Part shown: piece by piece, positions 33,001-43,262 of the stretch
How the letters are laid out: each line of letters begins with the position of its first letter
How positions within the stretch are numbered: the first letter of the stretch is position 1
Source: Chenopodium formosanum
Lineage: Eukaryota > Streptophyta > Magnoliopsida > Caryophyllales > Amaranthaceae
NCBI GenBank assembly: GCA_024500155.1
Contig: CM044858.1
Coordinates: 4,774,001 to 4,838,000, forward strand
Length of the DNA stretch: 64,000 nucleotides
Direction of reading: 5' to 3'
Notes under the pieces: model-generated
Seen by the model: only the letters and a program-made list of their open reading frames with translations
Databases searched by the model: none
Told to the model about the DNA's origin: nothing
Translations under genes and position numbers: made by a program

Positions 33001-34737
33001 AGTGTTGGATTTCTAAATGAGGTTGTACAGGGAACCAAGATTTCTGATCCTCGATGCCTATCATTGCTAGTTAAATTTAAACATTAATGTCATACAGATC
33101 TTGAAGCTTGAAGGTCAGGAAGCTTGCTAATTAAATTTAAACATTAATGTCATACAGGTCTTGAAGCTTGAAGGTCAGGAAGCAGATGATGTTATTGCTA
33201 CCCTTGCTAGCCAAGTCTCGGATAGAGGAAAGAGGGTGGTCATTGCTTCACCTGATAAAGATTTCAAACAATTGATTTCAGAAAATGTGCAACTTGTTCA
33301 ACCAGTGCCTGAGCTCGAAAGGTGGTCCTTTTATACACTGAAGCATTATATTGCTCAATATAGCTGTGACCCGCAGTCTGATCTAAGTCTACGTGAGCTT
33401 TCTGATCATCTTCCCTTTATCTTCAGTTAACATGTGCTATTTTCGCTGTCTTTGCAACTTATGACTTTCCTGCTATTGCTATCATTAAATGGCAAAGAAC
33501 AAAAGGGTCTTGCATGCAAATATACCCATAGAGCCTTGCCCATGTGTAGGGTGTGTTCCTAAAAATACAGGATCCTTTCAACATGAGTATGGCCCAAAAC
33601 TGTCATTTCCAGGAAGTCCCCTACTGTCAAAACAATCACCAATCCTATACATAACAGCAACAACAAGCTGAACCACTTACAAACTACATGAAGCAAATCA
33701 ACAAAATGATGTAAAAACTTCTCACCAGGAATAGCCATGATTTCATGGTAGCATCTACTGTAGGGAATCTAGGGATCTTCATCAACCAAAAATGACTTTC
33801 TTGCATATTTTCCCTGTTTAATTTGCTATCTACTTTGCATTCTTTTTGCATTTGTTGAAGCTGTTATGAAGCTTGGGAGGAATGGTTAGAAGGCATTTGT
33901 CATCAAGTAGATTCTAAGGAGAAATGCTGTGATTATGATGCTAATCTGAACATTTAATTTTTCTAAGTTTGATATTTGCTTGCGTTAGGACATTAATATT
34001 GCAGAATAATCTACTATTGTACAGGGCAGGAGGACCAGGACACATGTTTCTATAATATTGTAGATGTATGTGAACTGAAATTTTAAAATATTTACCCTTA
34101 CAGTAAAAAGAGCACTATTTAACTATCTAAAAGGAACACCGCTAGTAAATTTTTCTGAGTCTGTTGGTTTTTCTTTTTTTACTAAGTATACAATTTCAGA
34201 ACTTGTTCACTTTAGATTTGATTGACACAAGTATAATCATCAATGTGAATTCCATCACAGATAAGTATTTTGAGGTTGGCTTACAAATATTTTCTGAAGG
34301 AGTTCCAATTTTGTAGGATGCATTATTGGTGATGAAGTTGATGGTGTTCCTGGAATCCAGAATCTGGTTTCAGGATTTGGTAGGAAGACTGCTCTTAAAC
34401 TCATTAAAAAACATGGATCTCTGGAGAATTTATTGAATGCAGCTGCTGTGAGAACTGTTGGAAAGCAATATGTCCAAGAAGCCCTTACAAAATACACATT
34501 TGAGCTTAGAAGGAACTACCAAGTTCTTTCCTTGAGGAGGTGAGTTGACTCATGACAATACTATATAGTTGTGTATATCTTTTAATTGCTGTAGAAGTTA
34601 GATCTTAAAGATTGATCATGTGGCTTTATTCTAGGGACATTGATCTGCATTTTAAAGAAGAGTGGTTATCCAAAAGAGACACAACAAATGATTCGGTTTC
34701 CCTAGCAAGTCTGAATAACTTGTTGAGAGGAAGCTAA
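30012..34737 (+). CDS. Organelle-type 5'-3' exonuclease (PIN/H3TH)
   Basis: Five exons: 30012-30323, 32349-32519, 33158-33392, 34317-34539 and 34635-34737; 347 aa. The N-terminus (about 1-60) is Ser/Lys-rich and transit-peptide-like. The FEN/Pol I-type 5' exonuclease fold follows, with acidic metal ligands in FLLDVN (D69), VLDGEG (D107), EADD (169-172) and SPDKD (D194, D196), then an H3TH region GDEVDGVPG...GRKTALKLI (about 244-265) that grips DNA. Such enzymes remove RNA primers or flaps in organelle DNA replication and repair. It matches the plant family I recall as At1g34380/At3g52050, and lies next to a STOP1-like gene as in Arabidopsis. A 60-bp duplication copies the exon 3 acceptor (see repeat). 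Confidence 0.88.
33064..33183 (+). repeat. 60-bp tandem duplication across the exon 3 splice acceptor
   Basis: 33064-33123 and 33124-33183 are near-perfect copies containing the intron end, a CATACAG acceptor and the first exon codons. The upstream acceptor (ends about 33097) would give an exon that runs into an in-frame TAA within the copy. The downstream acceptor (33157) gives the open frame. Confidence 0.9.
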
Positions 34738-34850
34738 ATCCTCAATTCTCAGATGTAGGATCCTGCTGATCAATATGGTAAACTCGAGTATGCAAGTATA
34801 TGCTGTATATCCAAATTTAAGGTTTGTTTTATTCATTGTATTAGTGTATT

Positions 34851-34872
34851 CCCCCCCCCCCCCCCCCCCCCC
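34851..34872. repeat. Poly-C tract (22 bp)
   Basis: An uninterrupted run of 22 C just beyond the exonuclease stop codon, probably in its 3' UTR. Long poly-C/poly-G runs are uncommon in plant DNA. Confidence 0.9.
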
Positions 34873-37205
34873 AAACTCCCAACACACCCACACATCCACA
34901 CCCTTAAATTGAAGTGTTGATTAAATTTACCTATGTTGTAATTGCTTATGTTCTGTCACTAAAAAATTTGATTCCTGCAGGTGAGAGGGTGCTTGAGTAA
35001 TTTATTGCTGTACCATTCTTGCCATCTGTTGGTGACAAGACCTGCTTGGGTAATCCAAATGAAAAAAGATGATGATTTCGATGATGGCATGAGAGAAGAT
35101 AAACGGATCGGTAAGATCACAATCTTTTAACCTATATTTTGGCCTGCTAATGCAGTTGCAACTGGAGCTTAAAAGATCGTTATTACCTTCCGAGTAAATT
35201 TGATTGTTGCTCTATGTTACTACCACTATTTGTCACACCTCAAGTACCCATGATAGATCCTTGGCATTCCAACAAACGCATAGATTCATTTTAGACCAAA
35301 GGCAAAATTATGTGTTTGTGTTCTTACATTATCGATTTTAAAAAGCTGGCCCTTGCATGCTGTCCATTTTGCTTCATTTTCAACGTAATCAGAAATAAGA
35401 GATGGATAATATGTTTGTGCTCTCACCAGCCTTATTGATTCCTTCACTATCACGCTTTTGATGTGTATTTTTATTTTTCTTAATTGTCGCTGTAGGTGTC
35501 ACCCGTTTTCCATTTATTGCTTAAAGCAAACAAGTAACAGCCAAAGATCAAGAAAATCTTTCGCAGCCCTCCTGTTTATGCGTCACTGCAACCGGTCTAA
35601 TCCTGAACTCGTTGTCATATATCTGTTGCTTACTTCATTGGCTCGATATGTATCAAGCACAGGGGTATTGCTCTGTTTGCTCAAAGTTGTCTTTGTATAT
35701 CCTATTTGGCATTTTCATTACTCGTTCAGCTGTCTTCTCTTTTGTGCAGTTGCGAAGTTGGAAATTTTTTGTGTGAGATTAGGATGGTGTAGTCGTGGAA
35801 AAATATGTGGTAAAGACGTTTGCATGCGGCTCCCGTGGACATCAGAATTTCGTCATTGCAAATGTCATATTTTGGGAGGGACTAGTCATATTATTCATTT
35901 TTGGGTCCATTGCTTTTACAAACATGTTTGTTAAGGCTTCATTTTCATCTTTTCATCTCTTATTGGATGGAATTTTGGACCTACCAATTTCTGGTTGAAG
36001 ATACTTTAAGAATGGCAAGGAAAAAGATAGTACCCTGTGTGATAGTTATAGAATTACTTATCATTTTAGGCTAGTCTAGTCATGCATGGTTATAGATTGG
36101 GCGAAAGGTGTGACCACCCTACACGGATTTTAGGGTTAGCTGTTTTTTTGGTTTGGGGCTAAACAAGATAGATTTTGAACGAAACTTTGGAATTAGAATT
36201 TCGGAATTACTTGTATAAGTTAATTCATGGTTAATTCATTTCGACACTAAAGTAACCAGTAAACCAATATATACAATACTCGAATGTACTTGAAATCCAT
36301 TATGAACTTACTAAGCTTAAAATGACTTGGCCGACTTGTTTGGCAAATCTATTGAATATTCAATTGAAAAGCTCTCTATTAAGCAAAAGTTCAAGATTAA
36401 GTTCAATATGTGGTCAGAATAACTTGACTTTTCACTTGTTTGAAGAGTTTTGTATCTAACTTTTCTCAAAGATTGGCTAATTAAACTAACATCGTACATG
36501 TGCTACTAGTTTCCCACCTAAGTTTGGCAATTGGCTGGGTATGCTGTAGATAATCAAAAAGTCCTTATTTTAGTCTCTAATTGGATTGAGATGACCTAAG
36601 CAAGGAGAAGATGCAACAACTAACAAACAGTACTTCGTACTGTATCAAATAATTCACCCCTTCAACAAAAATAAAACCCTTCCCACACTAATCATCAAAG
36701 TGGAGTGTGGACATTTTATAAAGTATGCATCATCTTTTTTGTAATTAAAATTTTTTAAAGCAAAGTGACAAAGTTAGCGGGTAATATTTATTTGGAGTTT
36801 TTTTCGGGGAAAAAGTTTGAGTTTTATATTTAAGCGAGTTTAAATTGAGTTTGATCACATATTACATTTATAAAAATAATCTTTCCCTAATCTACATACT
36901 TGTATATGTTTAATTTGCATCCACATTTGAAACTCTATCTGTTTTGACTAATTAATGTAATAATTATACCATATACTATAATGTTGTGGCCTATTGCTAA
37001 ACCCTACTTATCATTTTTATCACTTTATTTATGACCACATCATAAGGAATTATTATCTAAAACTAAAATGTTGTTAATTTCTACGTGTAATTTTTATTAA
37101 TAATGTAAATATTTAGGTATTGCAATTTTAAGTTGAACTTATCCAAAAAGGGCAATTTTTAATTTGAATTAGAATGATGAAACTTGACAATCCAATACAG
37201 TCTAA

Positions 37206-37327
37206 GGGCCTATTCTGATTAATTGAACTGAGCTGAGCTAAGCTGAGCTGAATTGAATTAAATATTTTATGTGAGAAGAAAATTAAAAACTTAACTGAAC
37301 TGAAATTAATCTAAAGAGAACAAACCC
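37206..37327. mobile_element. Tourist-like MITE, relative of 15276-15476
   Basis: Ends GGGCCTATTC / GAACAAACCC are flanked by TAA on both sides (37203-37205 and 37328-37330). The interior has the same GAGCTGA repeats and AAATATTTTATGTGAGAAGAAAATTAA core as the MITE at 15276. Confidence 0.75.
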
Positions 37328-38179
37328 TAAGTATAATTATTTTCAAACTTCATAACTATTGGTCATTTCACTCATTTGTATCATAATGTGATTGTGTCTG
37401 GTCGAAAAAGAGCAAACGACAAAAACTTAACCAAAATAATTCACTAATTAATAGGTTTAATTAACTCCTGATTAGCTTAAGGCTGGCAGTATTAAATTGT
37501 TAACTTTGACTTTGCTTACTTCCAATTAACTTCAATTGTTCATCGATTCTCCCACTCTGAACCTTCCTCGCAGGTGGCATGGTTTCCTAGCAACCTCCAA
37601 AGATCATAACTTTTACATATATTTTTCTAAAAAAATTGCTCTGTTTTTTTTTCTTCCAATAATTAGAATATCAATTATCAAGTGGGAAATCAACTCAGAT
37701 TTCAAAGATCAAAACTTTAATCATCTGGGTAATAAAAAGTTTATCCCTTTTTTAGTTTTTTACTTTAATTTTGTTTTTATATAAAATTGTGAATCATGAT
37801 GATCATGTTTTATGAGAATGAGACCCACCAACAAACGGTGGTGATTGAGACTTGGACTTGATGTAGTGGAAAATTAACGGTGATGATCAAATAGTTGACT
37901 CATCTTGGTCCCACATAGTGTATTACTGTTGCTTGGGGCGGGGGGACTACCATAAAATGCTGCCAAATTGCTACTAATACATTGAATCCCTTTTATTTTT
38001 TTTTTAAATTGTTTTTTATATTTATTTATCTTTGGTTTTGATTTGTTTGGTGCTTATTTAATTGATCTAGTTGAACTTCAATTCCTCTTTTCAACATCTG
38101 GGTAACTTTCTCTCTCTTATTTGGATGGAAATTAGGGCTCTGAGCTGACAAAAAGGATTCTTGGGCAACCCTAAATCTG

Positions 38180-40346
38180 GTGAGTTCTGCTTTCTTTTAC
38201 CTCCTTATACAAAAGATGATTTTTTTTTTTTTTTTTTCATAAAGTTGATTTATTTTATCTATTATTAAATTGTTTGATGTACTTGTTTTAAGTTCTATTT
38301 CTGGAATTTTGTGAAGGTGAAAGATCTGTGATGTTTATTTTTGTGCACTTAATTGCTGACATTCTTGAAATTGTGTGTTTTTAATTGTGGGTCGACCTTA
38401 AAATTTGATTAAGTTTGTATCTTTATTGAACTTTTGCTGAATTTTGATGATTTTTTTTTTTTTTTTTTTTTAATTTTTTTAATGAAATTGTGTCATAGGT
38501 TGCTGTAGTTTTTGCTAGTTTTGAGTTAAATTGATACATCTTGAAGGACTTATATATTATATGCTTAGTAGAAGTTGGTTCTGGATGTTGAGGTCATAAT
38601 ATAATGATCCTTTATTGTATGTTGTTCAGAAATTGCATCATTGTCTTTGATTGGTTAGGGGTAAGGTTGTGTACATCTTGACCGCCCCATACCTGCATCA
38701 TGATTCAAGAGTATCTATGTAGGTGGTGGTTGTACTTGTATGACACCTTTTTTTGTTGTAGGAATTGGGGTTTTCCTTTGATCTCCGGACGTTTTGGGTG
38801 TCTTTTTAAAATCTTTAATGTTCTTATGGAAAACTGGCCGGATCTAATTTCGATGATGACAATTATAGCATAAAATTTTGAGCAGAACCATAAGAAAGAA
38901 TAGAGAAGATTAAAATCCTTCAAAATGAGGGTAAATCACATGGGAGGAGAATAATCCACTATAATGGATAGAGTATACTATTTAAGAGTATTTCTGTGAG
39001 TATCTAGTATGGATGGGCAAGATGGCTAGGCTCAACCAGGTTGGTTCTGCAGTTGAAATAGGTCATATGGGTGTAACGAGTAGCAGCCTATTGTTGGCCT
39101 TGTTGCCTTTTATTCCCATGAGCTGGTATTGCTTTGATGCCTATTGTTGGAAGATCATGATTCTTACTGTTCTAATGTTTTCAGTTTCTCACGGAGTTTT
39201 CAGGTTTTTGAAGATAGGTTGGGTTTGTTTGGAAGATAAGGTAGAGCTTGGATACAAAGCCAGGAATTTTGGGGTGGGGAAAGGGGACATGGTCACCTGG
39301 GGGAATGGGGGTGGGGATTTGTGTTAATTAATAAGTTTGTCTTTATATTTTTTTTTTAATTTTTTTGGAAACAAAACGAGCTAGGCTTATATTAATGCAA
39401 GTTTGTCTTTACTTGATGAAGACTAAAATGCTCTAAAATTTTATATGGCTTGTATCTCATGACAAATTTACAGACCAATCCATAGTTTGAACCGTTATAT
39501 TTACCCTGGCGCAGCAACCCAGAGGAATGGTGTTTATTCTTCCATAAGAGTGACGGAATATTGTAGATATCATTATTGTGTAAGTGAAATGTGATATTAT
39601 TGGAGCTTAGAGATAACGGAGAATAAAGGAGGATATCATGATTTTTTTATTTTTTTTTTTTATTTTTATTTTTGGTTTTTTTGGGTGTTTTAAACATGAA
39701 AGAAATGCAATTATTGACATGGTTTTTTATATTTATTTTTTATCGCATGGGGAATATTTAAAAGGAGAATATTTAAAAGGGTGATGTATGAGATAAGTTT
39801 AACTTGACTTCCACAGCAATTATCTACCACCTAATCTGTGTAACTGTTGAAAGAGTTAGAAGTGCAGAACAACTGAGGAAAAATATCAAATCTTTGAATG
39901 GCTATCGTAAATATAGAGCAAGTCTATTTGCTTTAGGATGAACTTTTGTTTTTATTAGCTGCGTTGGCTGATAAGATTTTTTTGCTCTTTTGCTCACCAG
40001 ATGTTGTCAACAGTTGAACTACTGAAATGGTTACTAACTTGATATATAGTATTATTTTAGCTTCTTCAGGCTTTGTACATACTATATTGTTGCAAGTGCA
40101 GAATGATACTGTATATCATATATCATACAAAGTATATCAGTGGATCAAAACAAGGGTTGTTTTTTGACAATTTGTCATGAATTCATTTTCTGAGGTCCCT
40201 GATGTTGTCTAGTGCTATGTAAAATGGAAGTGTTTGATTTTTGATCCACCCAAACACTTGCACTGTTATTTTTACTAATCTGTGCGGACGTGCAGTTATT
40301 TTTCTTTCACTAGAATAATAATAATGTTTCTATGTGATTAATCCAG
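38180..40346 (+). other. Probable 5' UTR intron of the STOP1-like gene
   Basis: A strong donor (CTG/GTGAGT at 38180) follows a short leader, and an acceptor (ATCCAG at 40346) lies 42 bases before the ATG at 40389. Long T-runs inside are typical of plant introns. The assignment is by splice signals only; transcript data would settle it. Confidence 0.55.
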
Positions 40347-40388
40347 GTTTGGCCATCTGTTAAATTTGTACCTGATTAGAATTTGAAA

Positions 40389-41960
40389 ATGGACGTTAAA
40401 GATAGGCCAAATTCAGAAAATTGGACTGACCCTTCAGCTTTTGGGAACGAAGTGCAGCAGAATGCATCCCTGAACAATCAGCCGTTCACCAATTTTATTT
40501 CTCAGGAACCGTCAAAGTGGGAAGATCCTTCTATACTTGATTACAGCATGAGAATAGATTCTTCATTCTCCAAATTTAACCAACCTTCCGAGAACTCATC
40601 TTTGCTTGTTGGCAATCCAAGTAACCAGGGCAAAATTCCAAACCAAGATGGGGCTCATATGAATCAGATGCCTGATGGTAGTAACTTTGACCCAAGAGCA
40701 ATGCTCAATAATCTCTCTTTCTTGGAACAAAAAATCCACCAACTCCAAGAGCTAGTTCATGTGATCGTTGGCCGAAAAGCTCAAGTTCCTGGCAACCAAG
40801 AAGAAGTTATTATTCAGCAGCAGCAGCAGCTTATCACAGCTGATCTTACTTCAATTATAGTCCAGTTGATATCAGCAGCTGGTAGTCTACTTCCATCAAT
40901 GAAGCATAACCTCTCTGCTGCTAATTCTAGCTTGCTTCTTAATAGGACCCTTTTTCCCTCAGCAACAACTGTTGGTACCAGCATGATGTCGCAAAACAAC
41001 ATAGGGCAAGTAAAGCAAGCTGTTGGTGAAGTTAAACCAGTGGAGCAGTCAAACCAGGTGGAGGTAACGGCCAATTGTGTAACTGAAATGAACTGCAACA
41101 ACATGGAAGAAGATCATGAACTAAAAGATGATGATGATGGCAAGGAAGAAGAGCATCTTCCTCCTGGATCATATGAAATCTTGCAATTAGAAAAGGAAGA
41201 AATTCTCGCACCCCATACCCACTTCTGTACCATTTGTGGGAAGGGTTTCAAAAGAGATGCTAATTTGAGGATGCACATGAGAGGTCATGGGGATGAGTAC
41301 AAAACTCCGGCTGCCCTGGCAAAGCCAAACAAGGAGTCTAGCTCAGAAAAGGTGCTTTTGAAGAGGTATTCCTGTCCTTTTGTAGGTTGCAAAAGGAATA
41401 AGGAGCATAAAAAGTTTCAGCCTCTGAAAACTATTTTGTGTGTGAAAAATCATTATAAGAGAACTCACTGCGACAAGAGTTATATTTGTAGCAGATGCCA
41501 TACCAAGAAATTCTCTGTCATTGCTGATCTCAAGACCCATGAAAAGCACTGTGGCAGGGATAAATGGCTGTGTTCTTGTGGAACAACTTTCTCTCGAAAA
41601 GACAAGCTTTTTGGGCATATTGCTCTTTTCCAGGGTCATACTCCAGCCATTCCTTCTGAGGAACATAAAGGAACATCCGTGCCATCAAATCTTTCAGATA
41701 ACAGTGAAACAACAAACACTGTTGCAAATATGGGATTTAGCTTTGGCTCCAATGGTACTAATGAAAATGGTGCACAGATTATGATGGATGGAAAGGGGAA
41801 TGTTGATGATCCTTTCTTCTCTCTGCTAAATTACGAATATAGTCTTGGTGGGCTTCAAGATTTTCCACTAACCAATTTTGACGATTCACCAAGTTCTTTT
41901 TCGTTCCTCAATTCTGAAGAAAAGGATGGGATGATGTGTGTCAGTAACGACGTTCATTAG
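40389..41960 (+). CDS. STOP1: STOP1-like C2H2 zinc-finger transcription factor
   Basis: Single coding exon, 523 aa, ATG at 40389. The N-terminal half is Asn/Ser/Gln-rich with a poly-Gln stretch and an acidic DDDDGKEEE run. A C2H2 cluster occupies about residues 277-425: HFCTICGKGFKRDANLRMHM, then YSCPFVGCKRNKEH..., SYICSRCHTKKFS, and WLCSCGTTFSRKDKLFGH. This arrangement is diagnostic of STOP1/STOP2, which in Arabidopsis activates genes for low-pH and aluminium tolerance (for example malate efflux). The C-terminus carries the DDPFFSLL and LTNFDD acidic segments. An upstream 5' UTR intron is likely. Flanking exonuclease and PS1 genes match the Arabidopsis STOP1 neighbourhood as I recall it. Confidence 0.93.
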   Translation: MDVKDRPNSENWTDPSAFGNEVQQNASLNNQPFTNFISQEPSKWEDPSILDYSMRIDSSFSKFNQPSENSSLLVGNPSNQGKIPNQDGAHMNQMPDGSNFDPRAMLNNLSFLEQKIHQLQELVHVIVGRKAQVPGNQEEVIIQQQQQLITADLTSIIVQLISAAGSLLPSMKHNLSAANSSLLLNRTLFPSATTVGTSMMSQNNIGQVKQAVGEVKPVEQSNQVEVTANCVTEMNCNNMEEDHELKDDDDGKEEEHLPPGSYEILQLEKEEILAPHTHFCTICGKGFKRDANLRMHMRGHGDEYKTPAALAKPNKESSSEKVLLKRYSCPFVGCKRNKEHKKFQPLKTILCVKNHYKRTHCDKSYICSRCHTKKFSVIADLKTHEKHCGRDKWLCSCGTTFSRKDKLFGHIALFQGHTPAIPSEEHKGTSVPSNLSDNSETTNTVANMGFSFGSNGTNENGAQIMMDGKGNVDDPFFSLLNYEYSLGGLQDFPLTNFDDSPSSFSFLNSEEKDGMMCVSNDVH

Positions 41961-42383
41961 TATTGGTTGGCGTTTTTTAGTTTTTTGTGCAGAGGAGCTT
42001 CTATCATCCTGACTTGTTTTCAAATTGGATGGACTCAAGCTCCTGTAATTCCTTAGCTTAAATAAATGATTTATATATGATCATTGCACATTACAGATAT
42101 GTCTCTGCTGCATTCTTTCATTTTTTTTTTCTGAAAGGATGCCTCATTCTTTCATTAATTCGGCTTCAATCTAATGTTGGAGTCGCTAATGGGATCCAGC
42201 AAGCTAAATTGCTTTTCTAGCTACCATCCTTCCATTTGAATTTAAAGGTTCCAAGTACATGATATAGAAGTGATTGTAAATTACAGTTTAGTAACTATCA
42301 AATTGTTGATCGGAAATTTGGGCTGCATATAGCCATATAGGTACCAAACTGGGCTACTACAATGCAGTTTGTTTAAAATTATC

Positions 42384-42520
42384 TGTGAATTATGATGCAG
42401 GGTCATCTTCAGTCCTTCAGACCTTTTTCACATTCTCCAAAAATGTCGCATGGCCTCTTCGGAAACTATCAGGCATCAGTCTGCAGGAACCTCCCAGTGT
42501 GATCAGCTGTGAGTTAGGTC
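42384..42520 (-). pseudogene. Fossil of the last PS1 exon
   Basis: On the - strand it resembles PS1 exon 7 (43263-43511) in order: GGGAGGTTCCTGCAG against GAGAGGTTCCTGTGG, an ENVKK / ENVKG coding match, then LHHNSQ against LLHNSQ. There are stops and an internal deletion. It lies downstream of PS1 in the same orientation, as left by a partial tandem duplication. Similarity is patchy but collinear. Confidence 0.6.
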
Positions 42521-42646
42521 TAGCCAAGCCTAAAGACACATTGGCCCAGGAGTCACAACCCACCACCAATGCACCTCAGTAAAGTTACTCGTGAAAATTA
42601 AAATAAAATTATAGACGGTTTGACTAATGTAGTCTTATTTGGTCAA

Positions 42647-42650
<4 letters not shown>

Positions 42651-42684
<34 letters not shown>
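42651..42684. repeat. Poly-A tract (34 bp)
   Basis: Uninterrupted A run in the STOP1-PS1 spacer. Confidence 0.9.
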
Positions 42685-42687
<3 letters not shown>

Positions 42688-43262
42688 ACAACAAAACTAA
42701 TGTTTTTTTTTTGAAGGCAAAACAAGACTATAGTCTTATTTAGTTTGAATAATATTTTTTTGTCTTTTATTTTATTTTATTTTTTTCGAGCCGGTTGGGC
42801 CATGGTTGGACTGGTTTTGGTCACTGGTTGGGCACAGGGATGCTGATTTTGGTCGTTTTCTACTGATATTTTGTCCTAATCAAATTCAGATTGACGACTA
42901 AGAAGCTTACAAAAACCAAATTCATTTTTGTAAAAAATAATTCAGATACAAAAGTTTTTTAAGTGAAAGAATGGATGAAAATCAAACCCAGACCTCCATA
43001 TTAGAACGTCTTAGGAATTTTGCAATAATATGCCCGTCATTGAGTAAGAGAGAGATCAGATTTTTTGTTTTTAGCATGAATAGCAATAAAGGGGATTCAT
43101 ATTGAACGAGTTTATTTATTTCTAGGGAGAAGAAAATTATCAGGACTGAGCATCAAGGGAATTGATACATTCAAGTACGTAGTATAAAATTTGAGGCCTT
43201 GATTTTGACCAAACTTGAGCTTTTTACACAACCTGCCCTGCCCAGCTATGAAGCTAAATCAC

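Larger units (their letters stand above)
34738..38090. other. Intergenic between exonuclease and STOP1-like gene
   Basis: The left 300-1200 bp probably include the exonuclease 3' UTR. There is a 22-base C run at 34851-34872. A frame at 35458-35934 has no recognisable domain. A Tourist MITE lies at 37206-37327. Otherwise AT-rich with nothing recognised. Confidence 0.5.
41961..43262. other. Intergenic between STOP1-like and PS1 genes
   Basis: Convergent gene ends. It holds a decayed copy of the last PS1 exon (42384-42520), a 34-base A run (42651-42684) and otherwise AT-rich sequence. Confidence 0.55.

Noticed and set aside
35458..35934. 158-codon + strand ORF after the exonuclease gene
   Set aside because: Cys-rich but with no recognisable domain or promoter. 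It lies in the probable 3' flank and is more likely chance.
39013..39327. 104-codon + strand ORF between the STOP1 leader and CDS
   Set aside because: It lies inside the inferred 5' UTR intron, with no motif and no coding neighbours in phase.
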